Part shown: positions 40,756 to 50,010 of the stretch, in pieces | Position numbering within the stretch: the first letter of the stretch is position 1 | Layout: every line of letters begins with the position of its first letter | NCBI RefSeq assembly: GCF_002968015.1 | Contig: NZ_PUIP01000017.1 | Location: 62,001 to 126,000, forward strand | Origin: Massilia phosphatilytica | Lineage (GTDB): Bacteria > Pseudomonadota > Gammaproteobacteria > Burkholderiales > Burkholderiaceae_D | Direction of reading: 5' to 3' | DNA length: 64,000 nt | Notes under the pieces: model-generated | What the model was told of the DNA's origin: nothing | What the model saw: only the letters and a program-made list of their open reading frames with translations | The model's database searches: none | Position numbers and translations under genes: made by a program

Positions 40756-41745
40756 CAGCATTTCCTCGATGGTTTCGCCTTCCTGCAGGGATGGCTGTTC
40801 GAGAACGCGGTCGAACCCGCGATGTTCGCCATGGGCCTCGGCGAATACATCGAAGACGCCTTCGAGGGCGTCGAATGGTTCCTCGCCGGCTTGTGCGAGG
40901 TGGCCGCCCTGTACCTCGTCCTGCGGCCGCTGGAAGCCGTCATCCCGGCGCAGCAGATGACGGACCGCCGTGCGCGCTTCAACGATTTCGTCTACACGCT
41001 GATCCATCGCCTCGGCTTCTTCAGCATGGCCGTGTTCTTCACGCTCGACCCGGTCATGGACGGCATCGCCGCGGCCCTGCGCATGGAAGGCGTGCATCCG
41101 TTCAACCTGGAGAACCTGATGACGGGCTTCCACCCGCTCGCCAGCTTCCTCTTGTACCTCGTCGTGCTGGACTTCTTCGATTACTGGCTCCACCGCGGCC
41201 AGCACAGGTTCCGCTGGTGGTGGGCCCTGCACAGCCTGCACCACAGCCAGCAGAACATGAATCTGTGGAGCGACGACCGCAACCACCTGCTGGACGATCT
41301 GCTGCGCGACGTCTACATGGCGATCCTCGCGCTCGCGATCGGCGTCGCGCCGAGCCAGTACGTGCTGCTCGTCTCGGTGTCGCGCGCGCTGCAAAGCCTG
41401 CAGCACGCCAACGTGCGCATCCACTTCGGCCGCCTGGGCGAGCGCCTGCTCGTGTCGCCGCGCTTCCACCGCACGCACCACGCCGTCGGCATCGGCCACG
41501 AATCGCAGGGGCGCGAGCTGGGCGGCTGCAACTTCGGCGTGCTGCTGCCCATCTGGGACCAGCTGTTCGGCACGGCCAACTTCGCCCCCGGCTGGCACGG
41601 CACGGGCGTGCGCGACCAGTTCGCACGCACCAATCCCGACGGCACCGTCCGTCCGCCCCGCGACTACGGCCGCGGTTTCTGGCGCCAGCAGTGGCTCGGC
41701 CTCGTGCGGCTCGTCGAAGCCGGCAACCGGCGCAACGCGGCATGA
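40750..41745 (+). CDS. Sterol desaturase/fatty acid hydroxylase family protein
   Basis: A 331-residue membrane protein with about four to five helices and the three histidine clusters of di-iron hydroxylases: HRGQH, HSLHH and HRTHH (with further His around the third). These enzymes hydroxylate or desaturate membrane lipids using oxygen. The ATG at 40750 lies in the second copy of a 17-bp duplication that may have changed translation efficiency; no strong ribosome binding site is seen. Its stop overlaps the next ATG by 4 bp. The lipid substrate is unknown. Confidence 0.9.
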   Translation: MSQHFLDGFAFLQGWLFENAVEPAMFAMGLGEYIEDAFEGVEWFLAGLCEVAALYLVLRPLEAVIPAQQMTDRRARFNDFVYTLIHRLGFFSMAVFFTLDPVMDGIAAALRMEGVHPFNLENLMTGFHPLASFLLYLVVLDFFDYWLHRGQHRFRWWWALHSLHHSQQNMNLWSDDRNHLLDDLLRDVYMAILALAIGVAPSQYVLLVSVSRALQSLQHANVRIHFGRLGERLLVSPRFHRTHHAVGIGHESQGRELGGCNFGVLLPIWDQLFGTANFAPGWHGTGVRDQFARTNPDGTVRPPRDYGRGFWRQQWLGLVRLVEAGNRRNAA

Positions 41746-42560
41746 TGCGCCCCGTCGCGATCGCCTATGGTCGCGCGCTGCGCTCCCAGTTCTCGGGGCG
41801 CATGCTGCTGCTGTCCATCGTGCCGCTGCTGCTGTCGCTGGCGCTGTGGGGCGGCCTGCTGTACACGGGCATGCAGCCGCTGCTGGACTGGCTGCACGCG
41901 CTGTTCGCGGACTACGGCCTGTTCGAGACGAGCGGCAGCGTCCTCGCCACCCTGGGCCTCGGTTTCCTGAAAACGCTCGTGATCCCGCTCGTGGCGATGC
42001 TCGTGCTGCTGCCGCTGATGATCATCACGTCGCTGCTGTTCATCGGCGTGGGCGCGATGCCGGCCATCGCGCGCCACGTCAGCCGCGTGCAATTTCCGAC
42101 GCTGGAACGGAAGGAGGGCGGCAGCTTCCTCGGCAGCCTCGGCGTGAATGTGTCGGGCATCGTCGTGTTCGCGCTGCTGTGGCTCGTCACCTTGCCCCTG
42201 TATGCGCTGGCACCGGTTGCCCTCGTCGTGCAGGCCGTGCTGTGGGGCTGGCTGACGGCGCGCGTGATGGGCTACGACGCGCTCGCTATCCACGCGAGCC
42301 TGGAAGAACGCCGCACGATCATGCACACGCAGCGCCGGTCGCTCCTGCTGATCGGCACCGTGTCCGGCCTGCTGGGCGCGCTGCCGGGTATCGCGTGGAT
42401 CGGCGGCGCGCTGTTCTCGGTCGTGCTGTTCCCGTTCCTCGCCGTGCTGTCGATCTGGCTCTACCTCGTGATCTTCATTTTTACCGGCCTGTGGTTCCAG
42501 TACTTCTGCCTGCAGGCGCTGGCCGACCTGCGTGCCGGCCAGGTGTCCAAGGACGTGTAA
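41742..42560 (+). CDS. EI24-domain membrane protein
   Basis: A 272-residue inner membrane protein with about six helices, of the EI24/CysZ-like superfamily (start RALRSQFSGRMLLLSIVPLL, end FTGLWFQYFCLQAL). CysZ takes up sulphate, but most relatives have no known role. The ATG at 41742 (or 41745) overlaps the stop of the sterol desaturase gene, so they are one unit with a likely shared role in membrane lipids (inference). The gene ends 6 bp from the convergent lipoprotein gene. Confidence 0.8.
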   Translation: MMRPVAIAYGRALRSQFSGRMLLLSIVPLLLSLALWGGLLYTGMQPLLDWLHALFADYGLFETSGSVLATLGLGFLKTLVIPLVAMLVLLPLMIITSLLFIGVGAMPAIARHVSRVQFPTLERKEGGSFLGSLGVNVSGIVVFALLWLVTLPLYALAPVALVVQAVLWGWLTARVMGYDALAIHASLEERRTIMHTQRRSLLLIGTVSGLLGALPGIAWIGGALFSVVLFPFLAVLSIWLYLVIFIFTGLWFQYFCLQALADLRAGQVSKDV

Positions 42561-42566
42561 GTCGCG

Positions 42567-43781
42567 TCAAGGCGTGCCGGGCGTGACGAGTACGAGGCGT
42601 CCCTGCGCACTTTCCTTCTCGTTGACCGCGACGAGCACGCGGCCCTGCGGATCCTCGGCGATGGCCGTCACCGCCGCCACCGACGCGTCGTCCAGGTTGC
42701 GCCGATACCCGGGCAGCAGGGCGGACAGGTCCGTCCACGTCGTGCCCCCATCCTTCGACCACGCCAGATAGGGTTGTTGCGTCGCCTTGTCGAAACCGCC
42801 CGCGACGAGCGTGTCCGGTTTGCCCGCCAGCGCGAGCAGGTGACGGATGTACGGGTAGTTCCTGCCGCCGCTGAGCGGATGCCGGATCACGAACTGGAAG
42901 GAGCGCCCGCCATCGTCGCTGCGCAGCAGCCCGCCCTCGACGCCGGCGAATACGCGCCGGGCGCCCGTCGCCTGGATGAATTGCACGTTGCGGTTTTCCA
43001 GTTCCGGGAGCGAGACGGGGAGGGCGTCGCGCGACGCGAGGCTGACGCCGTCCGCGGCCAGTTGATAGGCGCGCAGGAAGGCCGAATCCAGCGGGCATTC
43101 GCCGCCGACGAGCAGGCGGTCGCCGACGATCTCGAACGCCGGATGGGTGCAGATGTCCTGGTCGAAGAAGCCCGTCAGCACGCGCCAGTGGGCGCCGCCG
43201 TCGTTCGACGCGAGCACGTTCTGGCCGCCGCCCGCATTCGTGTACAGGCGATCGTTCACCTGTTTCAGCTCGTCCATCGACAAGGTCGTGCATGCGCCGG
43301 CCGCGCATACTTTCAGGCCGGCGTCGCGCGGCACGAACGTGGTGCGGTCCGCGCTCGATGCGCACAGCGCGTGTTCGGGGCGCGCGTCCGGACCCTTGTC
43401 GTACCAGGGCTGGAACAGCCACAGGTCGGCGCCAAGCACGCGCAGCGACGGTGCGCGCAGCGGCCAGGTGCCGCTGTCTTCGCGCGCGAGGCCGCATTCG
43501 CCCAGCGCCACGCCGCTCCAGGCTGAATCCATCCGCAGCGGCAGGGGCGCGCGGACCACGGCCGTGTCCGTCGTCGCGGTATTCGACAGCGACAGCCATG
43601 CCATGTCGCCGCTGAACGCGATGCTGTCGATGCCGCCGGCTGCGGTGGCCAGCACGTCGGCCCGCGCGGGGCTGGGTGCAACGGGCGGCGCGGGCCTGGC
43701 CGGATCGCCTGAACCGCCGCAGCCGGCAAGCAAAAGGGCCAGCGCGCACGCGCCGGCGACATGTCGTCCTGATGGAATCAT
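42567..43781 (-). CDS. Lipoprotein with BNR/sialidase-like repeats
   Basis: A 404-residue predicted lipoprotein: the signal ends in LLAGC, with Cys21 as the lipidation site. The body has several Asp-box-like turns (SNDGGAHWRVL, SDDGGRSFQFV, SKDGGTTWTDL), typical of beta-propellers of the sialidase or photosystem-stability type. No sialidase active-site residues can be assigned with confidence, so it may be structural. It stands alone between convergent EI24 and a divergent MoaB-domain gene. Confidence 0.82.
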   Translation of the reverse strand: MIPSGRHVAGACALALLLAGCGGSGDPARPAPPVAPSPARADVLATAAGGIDSIAFSGDMAWLSLSNTATTDTAVVRAPLPLRMDSAWSGVALGECGLAREDSGTWPLRAPSLRVLGADLWLFQPWYDKGPDARPEHALCASSADRTTFVPRDAGLKVCAAGACTTLSMDELKQVNDRLYTNAGGGQNVLASNDGGAHWRVLTGFFDQDICTHPAFEIVGDRLLVGGECPLDSAFLRAYQLAADGVSLASRDALPVSLPELENRNVQFIQATGARRVFAGVEGGLLRSDDGGRSFQFVIRHPLSGGRNYPYIRHLLALAGKPDTLVAGGFDKATQQPYLAWSKDGGTTWTDLSALLPGYRRNLDDASVAAVTAIAEDPQGRVLVAVNEKESAQGRLVLVTPGTP

Positions 43782-43957
43782 CGTCTATCCTGTTCGGCGC
43801 CGCGCAGCCCGCGGCCGGCGCGCCGATTCTAGGAGGGCCTCGATGTAGCGGCTTGGGAACCTTTGTCACGAGTTTGTCCGCAAATGTCACACACGGTACG
43901 GCCATCAACGCGGCAGGCTCCGGCGCACTGTGGCACACTGGAAGCAAGGAGATATGC

Positions 43958-44758
43958 ATGTCCATTGGCCTCATCATCATCGGCGACGAGATCCTGTCCG
44001 GGAAGCGGCGCGACCAGCATCTGCCCAAGGTGATCGAGCTGCTGCGCGAGCGCGGTTTGCGCCTGGCCTGGGCCGAGATCGTCGGCGACGAGCCGGACCG
44101 CATCACGGCGCTGCTGCGGCGGACGTTCGCCGGTCCCGACATCGTGTTTTCATGCGGCGGCATCGGCGCCACGCCGGACGACCACACGCGCCAGTGCGCG
44201 GCGGCGGCGCTCGGCGTACCGCTCGAACTGCATCCGCAAGGGCGCGTGCTGATCGAGGAGCGCATCCGCGAGACCGCGGGCCCGGACGCCGACCTGCGCG
44301 CCCCGGAAAACCTGCAGCGCTTCAAGATGGCGGAATTCCCCGCAGGGGCGAGCCTGATCCCGAATCCGTACAACCGCATCCCCGGCTTCACGGTGGCGCA
44401 GCACCACTTCGTGCCCGGTTTTCCCGTGATGGCATGGCCGATGATCGCGTGGGTGCTCGATACGCTGTACGCCGACCGGTTTCACCGCGAGGCGCTGCTT
44501 GAAAAGTCGTTGCTGGTGGTCGAGCAGGCGGAGGCGGTGCTCACGCCGTTGATGGAAGCGCTGGAAGCGCGCTACCCCGGCGTGCGCGTGTTCAGCCTGC
44601 CCAGCGTGGGCGATGCGCACACGCGGCGCCATATCGAATTGGGGGTAAAAGGCGAACCTGGCCAGGTCGAAGCGGCCTGGGACGACATGTGTGTGGAGCT
44701 GGAAAAACTGGGGGCGGAAGTGCAGCCGTTGCGGGCCGTGGACAGCCGCCCGAACTGA
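43958..44758 (+). CDS. MoaB/CinA N-domain protein
   Basis: A 266-residue protein of the molybdopterin-binding fold seen in MoaB/MogA and in the N-terminal half of CinA. The start is IGLIIIGDEILSGKRRDQHL, and the nucleotide-binding SCGGIGATPDDHT follows near residue 60. The C-terminal amidohydrolase domain of full CinA is missing. Start at 43958 fixed by AAGGAG with 6-bp spacing; an ATG at 43954 is in another frame. Function within the family (competence/damage-inducible protein A-like) is not settled. Confidence 0.88.
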   Translation: MSIGLIIIGDEILSGKRRDQHLPKVIELLRERGLRLAWAEIVGDEPDRITALLRRTFAGPDIVFSCGGIGATPDDHTRQCAAAALGVPLELHPQGRVLIEERIRETAGPDADLRAPENLQRFKMAEFPAGASLIPNPYNRIPGFTVAQHHFVPGFPVMAWPMIAWVLDTLYADRFHREALLEKSLLVVEQAEAVLTPLMEALEARYPGVRVFSLPSVGDAHTRRHIELGVKGEPGQVEAAWDDMCVELEKLGAEVQPLRAVDSRPN

Positions 44759-44987
44759 GCCGTTGTTTTTTTGCGAAAATAGCGGGACGACGTCAAAAAA
44801 CTGCGTGAGCGGTTCCTGCGTGTCACATTGATGTGGTGGAATGGTGTCTGTGAGCAGGGGCGATCCGGAGTGAGGTCGCCGCAGCTTTGTGAACTTTTAC
44901 GACCTGGATCACTCGAACCGACCAGCAGCAGGATGGCGAGCAGGTTGACGGGATTTGCAGGCGTGTTTCAAAACCGGTTGAGCCATC

Positions 44988-47900
44988 ATGGATAGTATTC
45001 GCCGTCAACGACGGCCCCGTTTCTTCTCCCGCGCGCTGCGCCGCATTCTGGGCCAGGCTGCGCCGGGCCAGCCTGCACTGGCCGGCATTCCCGCCGTGGC
45101 AGCCGAGCAGGATCTTCCTGTCCGCAATATGCCGTCGCGCGTGGAGCCCAGTCTCGACTCCAGCCTCGAGCCCGCCGTCGAAACCGGCGGTTCGGGCCCT
45201 GCCACGCCGCCCGAGCCGCCGCCGCCGCCGGCGCCGCCCAAGCGCCGCTGGCGCATGGTCAAGCGCACGTTCCTCGTCGTGCTGCTGCTCGTCGTCGCGG
45301 GCGTGGCCGGCCTGGCCGTCTACGAAAGCCGCACGTCGGCGCTGGAAGCGCGCTTCTTCGCGGGCCTGACGCAGAAGCTCACGTACCGCATGGACAAAGG
45401 TCCCAGCAACGCGATCCGCTTCCCGCAGGCCAGCCCGTACGACGAGCGCCTCGGCTACTCGAACCTGCCGAACTACCTGGCCAAGCTCAAGACGCGCGAC
45501 TACGTCGTCGTCGAGCAGGCGCGCATGTCGCCGAAGATGCTGGAACTGGCCGACATGGGCCTGTTCGCGACCTACCACGAAAAGACGCGCGCCGGCCTCG
45601 ACATCCTCGACTACAGCGGCGAACCGCTGTTCTCGGCCCGCTTCCCCGAGCGCCTGTACGACAAGTTCGACGCCGCGCCGCAGCTGCTCGTGAAGAGCCT
45701 GCTGTTCATCGAGAACCGCGAACTGCTCGACACGACCTATCCGAAGCGCAACCCGGCCGTCGAATGGGACCGCTTCTCGAAAGCCGTGTTCGACAAGACC
45801 GTGCACTCGATCGGCCTGGGCAGCGGCGGCCGCGTCGCCGGCGGCAGCACGCTCGCCACGCAGATCGAAAAATACCGCCACTCGCCGGAAGGCCGCACGG
45901 CATCGCTGGGCGACAAGCTGCGCCAGATGGCGTCGGCCACCCTGCGTTCCTACCTGGATGGCGAGAACACGGGCAAGACCCGGCGCCGCATCGTGCTCGA
46001 ATACCTGAACACCGTGCCGCTGTCGGCCAAGCTCGGCTATGGCGAGGTGAACGGTATCGGCGACGGCATGTGGGTCTGGTACGGCCGCGATTTCAATGAA
46101 GTGAACCGCATCCTCTCCAGCAAGAGCGTGACGCCTGAATTCGCGCTGGTGTACAAGGAAGCGCTGTCGCTGATGATCGCGCAGCGCCGCCCCGCGTACT
46201 ACCTGGGTGCCGGCGAGAAGGACCTGGAAATCCTCACGAACTCGCACCTGCGCGTGCTGGCGCAGGCCGGCGTGATCTCGCCTGCGCTGCGCGACGCGGC
46301 CATCGCCACCGTGCTGCATCCGGCACTGGGTTCCGGTGTGGCCCCGCCGCCCGCGAACACGTTCGTCACGCGCAAGGCCGCCAACGCCGTGCGCAACCAT
46401 CTCGCGAACCTGCTGGGCGACTCGCGCCTGTACAACCTCGACCGCCTCGACCTGTCGGTGGTGACGACGCTGAATTCGGAAGCGCAGAAGGCCGTGACGG
46501 CAACGCTGCGCCGCCTGACCGACAACGAAGCGGCAGCGGAAGCGGGCCTCACGGGCAAGGGCATGCTGGGCAACGGCGACCCGTCCAAGGTCGTGTACAG
46601 CTTCACGCTGATGGAGCGGGGCGACAAGGTCAACTACCTGCGCGTCCAGACCGACAACTACGACCAGCCGCTCGACATCAACGAGGGCGCCAAGCTCGAT
46701 CTCGGTTCGACCGCGAAGCTGCGTACCCTGACGACCTACCTCGACATCATCGACCAGCTGCACCAGCGCTACGAGCCGATGTCGAAAGCGGAACTGGCGA
46801 AGGTCACCGTCGATCCGAAGGACCGCCTGACGCAATGGGCGATCGAATACTTCCAGACGCTGCCGGAAGGCGCCGACCGCGGCCTCGTGCCGATGCTGGG
46901 CGCCGCGATGGAGCGCAAGTACTCCGGCAACCCGGGCGAAGCGTTCTTCACTGGCGGTGGCGTGCACGTCTTCGGGAACTTCAGCAAGCTGGACGACAGC
47001 CGCATCCTCACCGTGCAGCAGGCGCTGCAGAACTCGACGAACCTCGTGTTCGTGCGCCTGATGCGCGACGTCGTGCGCTACTACATGTTCCAGCTGCCCG
47101 GTTCGTCGGCGCAACTGCTGGCCGATGCCGACGATCCGCGCCGCGCCGAATACCTGTCGCGCTTCGCCGACCGCGAAGGCAAGGATTTCCTGGCCCGCTT
47201 CTGGAACAAGTACCGCGGCAAGAACTGGGACGAGGTGCAAACGGCGCTGATGCAGGGTGTACGCATCAAGGCGTCGAAGATCGCGGCGGTGCACCGCACG
47301 ATCTATCCGGACGCGTCGATGGCCGAGTTCGGCAAGTTCCTGCACACGTACCTGCCGGCCGACGCCGAGGTCGACGACGAGCGCATCGCCAAGATGTACG
47401 ACCAGTACGCGGTCGCGAACATGTCGCTGGCCGACCGCGGCTACGTCGCCTCCGTGCATCCGCTCGAACTGTGGCTCGTGGGCTATCTGCGCACGCACCC
47501 GAAGGCGGGCTGGGACGAAGTCGTCGGCGCGTCGACGAAGGAGCGCCAGGAAGTCTATTCGTGGCTGTTCAAGACGCACCGCAAGCACGCCCAGGACAAG
47601 CGCATCGCCGGCCTGATCGAAGTGGAAGCCTTCCTCAAGATCCACGCGCAGTGGAAGAAGATGGGCTACCCGTTCGACTCGCTCGTACCGTCGTACGCGA
47701 CGACGCTGGGTGCGTCGGCCGATCGTCCGATCGCGCTGGCCGAGCTGATGGGCATCCTCGTCAATGGCGGCGTGCGCAAGCCCACGCAGCGCATCGATTC
47801 GCTGCACTTCGCGAAGGGCACGCCGTACGAGACCCTCGTCAAGCGCGGCCCTGCGGACAAGGGCGAGCAGGTACTGAGCCCCGACGTGGCACGTGCCGTC

Positions 47901-48641
47901 GTCAACGCCATCCGCGGCGTCGTGCAGGAAGGTACGGCCAAGCGCGTCAAGACGGCGTTCGTCAAGGACGATGGCAGCGTGATCGCGCTGGGCGGCAAGA
48001 CGGGTACCGGCGACCAGCGCTTCGACGTCTACGGCGCCGGCCACCGCCTGATCGAATCGCGCTACGTGAACCGTTCGGCCACGTTCGTGTTCAATATCGG
48101 CGAGCGCTTCTTCGGCAGCATGACGGCGTACGTCCACGGTCCGGATTCCGCGCACTACGACTTCACCAGCGCGCTGCCCGTGCAGTTGCTCGTGAAACTG
48201 GCGCCGAGCCTGATGCCGATGATCCAGCACCAGGACACCGTCACCGTCCCGGGCCTGCACGTCGAACGTGCCGCGCCGGCGCCGGCAGGTCCGGCGGACG
48301 CCGTCGCGCGCGACACCGAGCAGCCCGCGCCGGCCGATGCCGCACCGCCGGTGGAGGCCCCGCCCGTCGCGGAACCGGTCGCGAAGCCGGCTGCCAGGGC
48401 GGTGGAAAAGCCGGCCGAGAAGCCTGTCGTCAAGTCGGCCGAGAAGGCGGCCGACAAGCCGGCGGTCAAGAAGCCGGTCGCGGAAGATCATCCGAAGGCC
48501 GTCAGTGTCCGCAAGGCCGAGGCCGACGTCCCGCCGAAACCGGCGCCGCACAAGCCGGCCGCGAAGCGCGACGATACCGACGCGCCGCCCCCGAAGCCGG
48601 CCCGTACGAAGCCGGTCGCCGTGGAAGAAGTGCTGCAGTGA
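44988..48641 (+). CDS. Atypical class A penicillin-binding protein (GT51 plus transpeptidase)
   Basis: A 1217-residue protein. The cytosolic N-terminus is about 95 residues and proline-rich; one helix follows (about 95-112). A divergent GT51 transglycosylase region has Glu242 in FIENRELLD and GGSTLATQIEKY. The transpeptidase has Ser574 in GSTAK, STN at 683-685 and KTGTG from Lys1004. Between them and after are large insertions. The last 130 residues are a Lys-Pro-Ala-rich tail like those that contact cell-wall or DNA. It is much longer than E. coli PBP1a/1b. The start follows a weak site (GAGCCATC), so it may differ by a few codons. Followed after 10 bp by the TAXI-like gene. Confidence 0.85.
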   Translation: MDSIRRQRRPRFFSRALRRILGQAAPGQPALAGIPAVAAEQDLPVRNMPSRVEPSLDSSLEPAVETGGSGPATPPEPPPPPAPPKRRWRMVKRTFLVVLLLVVAGVAGLAVYESRTSALEARFFAGLTQKLTYRMDKGPSNAIRFPQASPYDERLGYSNLPNYLAKLKTRDYVVVEQARMSPKMLELADMGLFATYHEKTRAGLDILDYSGEPLFSARFPERLYDKFDAAPQLLVKSLLFIENRELLDTTYPKRNPAVEWDRFSKAVFDKTVHSIGLGSGGRVAGGSTLATQIEKYRHSPEGRTASLGDKLRQMASATLRSYLDGENTGKTRRRIVLEYLNTVPLSAKLGYGEVNGIGDGMWVWYGRDFNEVNRILSSKSVTPEFALVYKEALSLMIAQRRPAYYLGAGEKDLEILTNSHLRVLAQAGVISPALRDAAIATVLHPALGSGVAPPPANTFVTRKAANAVRNHLANLLGDSRLYNLDRLDLSVVTTLNSEAQKAVTATLRRLTDNEAAAEAGLTGKGMLGNGDPSKVVYSFTLMERGDKVNYLRVQTDNYDQPLDINEGAKLDLGSTAKLRTLTTYLDIIDQLHQRYEPMSKAELAKVTVDPKDRLTQWAIEYFQTLPEGADRGLVPMLGAAMERKYSGNPGEAFFTGGGVHVFGNFSKLDDSRILTVQQALQNSTNLVFVRLMRDVVRYYMFQLPGSSAQLLADADDPRRAEYLSRFADREGKDFLARFWNKYRGKNWDEVQTALMQGVRIKASKIAAVHRTIYPDASMAEFGKFLHTYLPADAEVDDERIAKMYDQYAVANMSLADRGYVASVHPLELWLVGYLRTHPKAGWDEVVGASTKERQEVYSWLFKTHRKHAQDKRIAGLIEVEAFLKIHAQWKKMGYPFDSLVPSYATTLGASADRPIALAELMGILVNGGVRKPTQRIDSLHFAKGTPYETLVKRGPADKGEQVLSPDVARAVVNAIRGVVQEGTAKRVKTAFVKDDGSVIALGGKTGTGDQRFDVYGAGHRLIESRYVNRSATFVFNIGERFFGSMTAYVHGPDSAHYDFTSALPVQLLVKLAPSLMPMIQHQDTVTVPGLHVERAAPAPAGPADAVARDTEQPAPADAAPPVEAPPVAEPVAKPAARAVEKPAEKPVVKSAEKAADKPAVKKPVAEDHPKAVSVRKAEADVPPKPAPHKPAAKRDDTDAPPPKPARTKPVAVEEVLQ

Positions 48642-48651
48642 GCCGGGCCGC

Positions 48652-50010
48652 ATGAAGCGGCTCCCGCTGCGTAAATTCAGTCTCGTGTCGTTGCGCGACC
48701 TGCTCGTGGCGGTCGCGCCGACGGCCGTGCTCGTGCTGGCCGCGTGCATCGTCGCCTACATCGTCGTCGACCCCGCACCGCCGCGCCACGTGATCCTCGC
48801 GACGGGCCAGGACAACAGCGCCTACGAGGAATTCGGCCGCAAGTACGCCACCATCCTCGCCCGCGACGGCATCAAGGTCGATCTGCAGCGCTCCCTTGGC
48901 TCGGAAGACAACCTGCAGCGCCTCATCGACGGCAAGGCCGACATCGCGTTCGTGCAGAGCGGGTCGACGAGCGAGGCGCAGGCCGAGCGCCGCGGCCTCG
49001 TATCGCTGGGCAGCCTGTTCACGGAACCGGTCTGGCTGTTCCTGCGCGAGCGCGATGCGCATGGCCGCAAGCGCGACATGGACAGCATCGTGCAGCTGAA
49101 AGGCCTGCGCATCAATCTCGGACCCGAAGGGACGGGCGTGCCGAAGCTGTTCCGCCAGGTCCTCGCGGTGAACGGCCTGGAGCCGCGCCAGCTCAAGATT
49201 TCCGCGCTCGAGAACACGCCCGCCACCGTGGAATTGCTGGCGGGGCATATCGACGGCCTCGTCTTCAGCTCGGCACCGGAAGCGCCGCTGATCCAGATGC
49301 TGTTGCAGACGCCGGGCATCCGTCTGTTCAATTTCCGCCAGGCGGACGCGTACACGCGCCGGCTGCCGTTCCTCACGCACGTCGTGCTGCCGCGCGGGAT
49401 CGTCGATCTCGGACGCGACATCCCGGCCCAGGATTTCCATTTGATCGCGCCGACGGCCACGCTGGTCGCGCGCGAGGACCTGCATCCGGCCCTGATCGAC
49501 CTGTTCGTCAAGGCGGCCACGGAGATCCACGGCGGGACCGGGTGGTTCCAGCAGCAGGGGCAATTCCCGTCGCCGCGCTACACGGAGATCCCGGTGGCGC
49601 GGGAGGCGGCGAAATACTACCGCGACGGGCCGCCGTTCCTCCAGCGCTACCTGTCGTTCTGGCTGGCGAATTTGTTCGACCGCCTGTGGGTCGTCGTGGT
49701 GGCGCTGGCGGCGCTGATCATCCCGCTGTCGAAGATCGTGCCGCCGCTGTACGTGTGGCGCATCCGCTCGCGCGTGTACCGCTGGTACGGCGAGTTGCGC
49801 GCCGTCGAGCAGGCGCTGGAGAATGCGAAGGACGAACACCGCGACGAGGCGCGGGCGGAGCTGCTGCGCCGCCTCGACGGCATCGAGCAGCGCGTCAACC
49901 ACATCTCGATCCCGCTGGCGTACGCGGATGCCTTGTACGGCCTGCGCAGCCACATCAACTTCGTGCGCCAGCGCGTGCGGGGCACGCTGGCTGCGAAGAG
50001 CGTGCCGTAA
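48652..50010 (+). CDS. Membrane-anchored TAXI-type solute-binding protein
   Basis: A 452-residue protein of the TRAP-transporter TAXI binding family: HVILATGQDNSAYEEFGRKYA at the start of the domain, then GKADIAFVQSGST and PTATLVAREDLHP. Unlike ordinary TAXI proteins it is kept in the membrane by a helix at about 20-41 and a second at about 343-365, followed by a charged cytosolic coiled coil (RAVEQALENAKDEHRDEAR). No TRAP permease genes (DctQ/M) are near, so it may act as a sensor or an auxiliary of the upstream cell-wall synthase (inference). Its ATG is 10 bp after the PBP stop. Confidence 0.83.
   Translation: MKRLPLRKFSLVSLRDLLVAVAPTAVLVLAACIVAYIVVDPAPPRHVILATGQDNSAYEEFGRKYATILARDGIKVDLQRSLGSEDNLQRLIDGKADIAFVQSGSTSEAQAERRGLVSLGSLFTEPVWLFLRERDAHGRKRDMDSIVQLKGLRINLGPEGTGVPKLFRQVLAVNGLEPRQLKISALENTPATVELLAGHIDGLVFSSAPEAPLIQMLLQTPGIRLFNFRQADAYTRRLPFLTHVVLPRGIVDLGRDIPAQDFHLIAPTATLVAREDLHPALIDLFVKAATEIHGGTGWFQQQGQFPSPRYTEIPVAREAAKYYRDGPPFLQRYLSFWLANLFDRLWVVVVALAALIIPLSKIVPPLYVWRIRSRVYRWYGELRAVEQALENAKDEHRDEARAELLRRLDGIEQRVNHISIPLAYADALYGLRSHINFVRQRVRGTLAAKSVP

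Noticed and set aside
44823..48749. A 1308-codon open frame on the minus strand opposite the PBP gene
   Set aside because: Repeated RRR, HVH and QRR strings, no domains, no ribosome site; it mirrors the codon bias of the real plus-strand gene.
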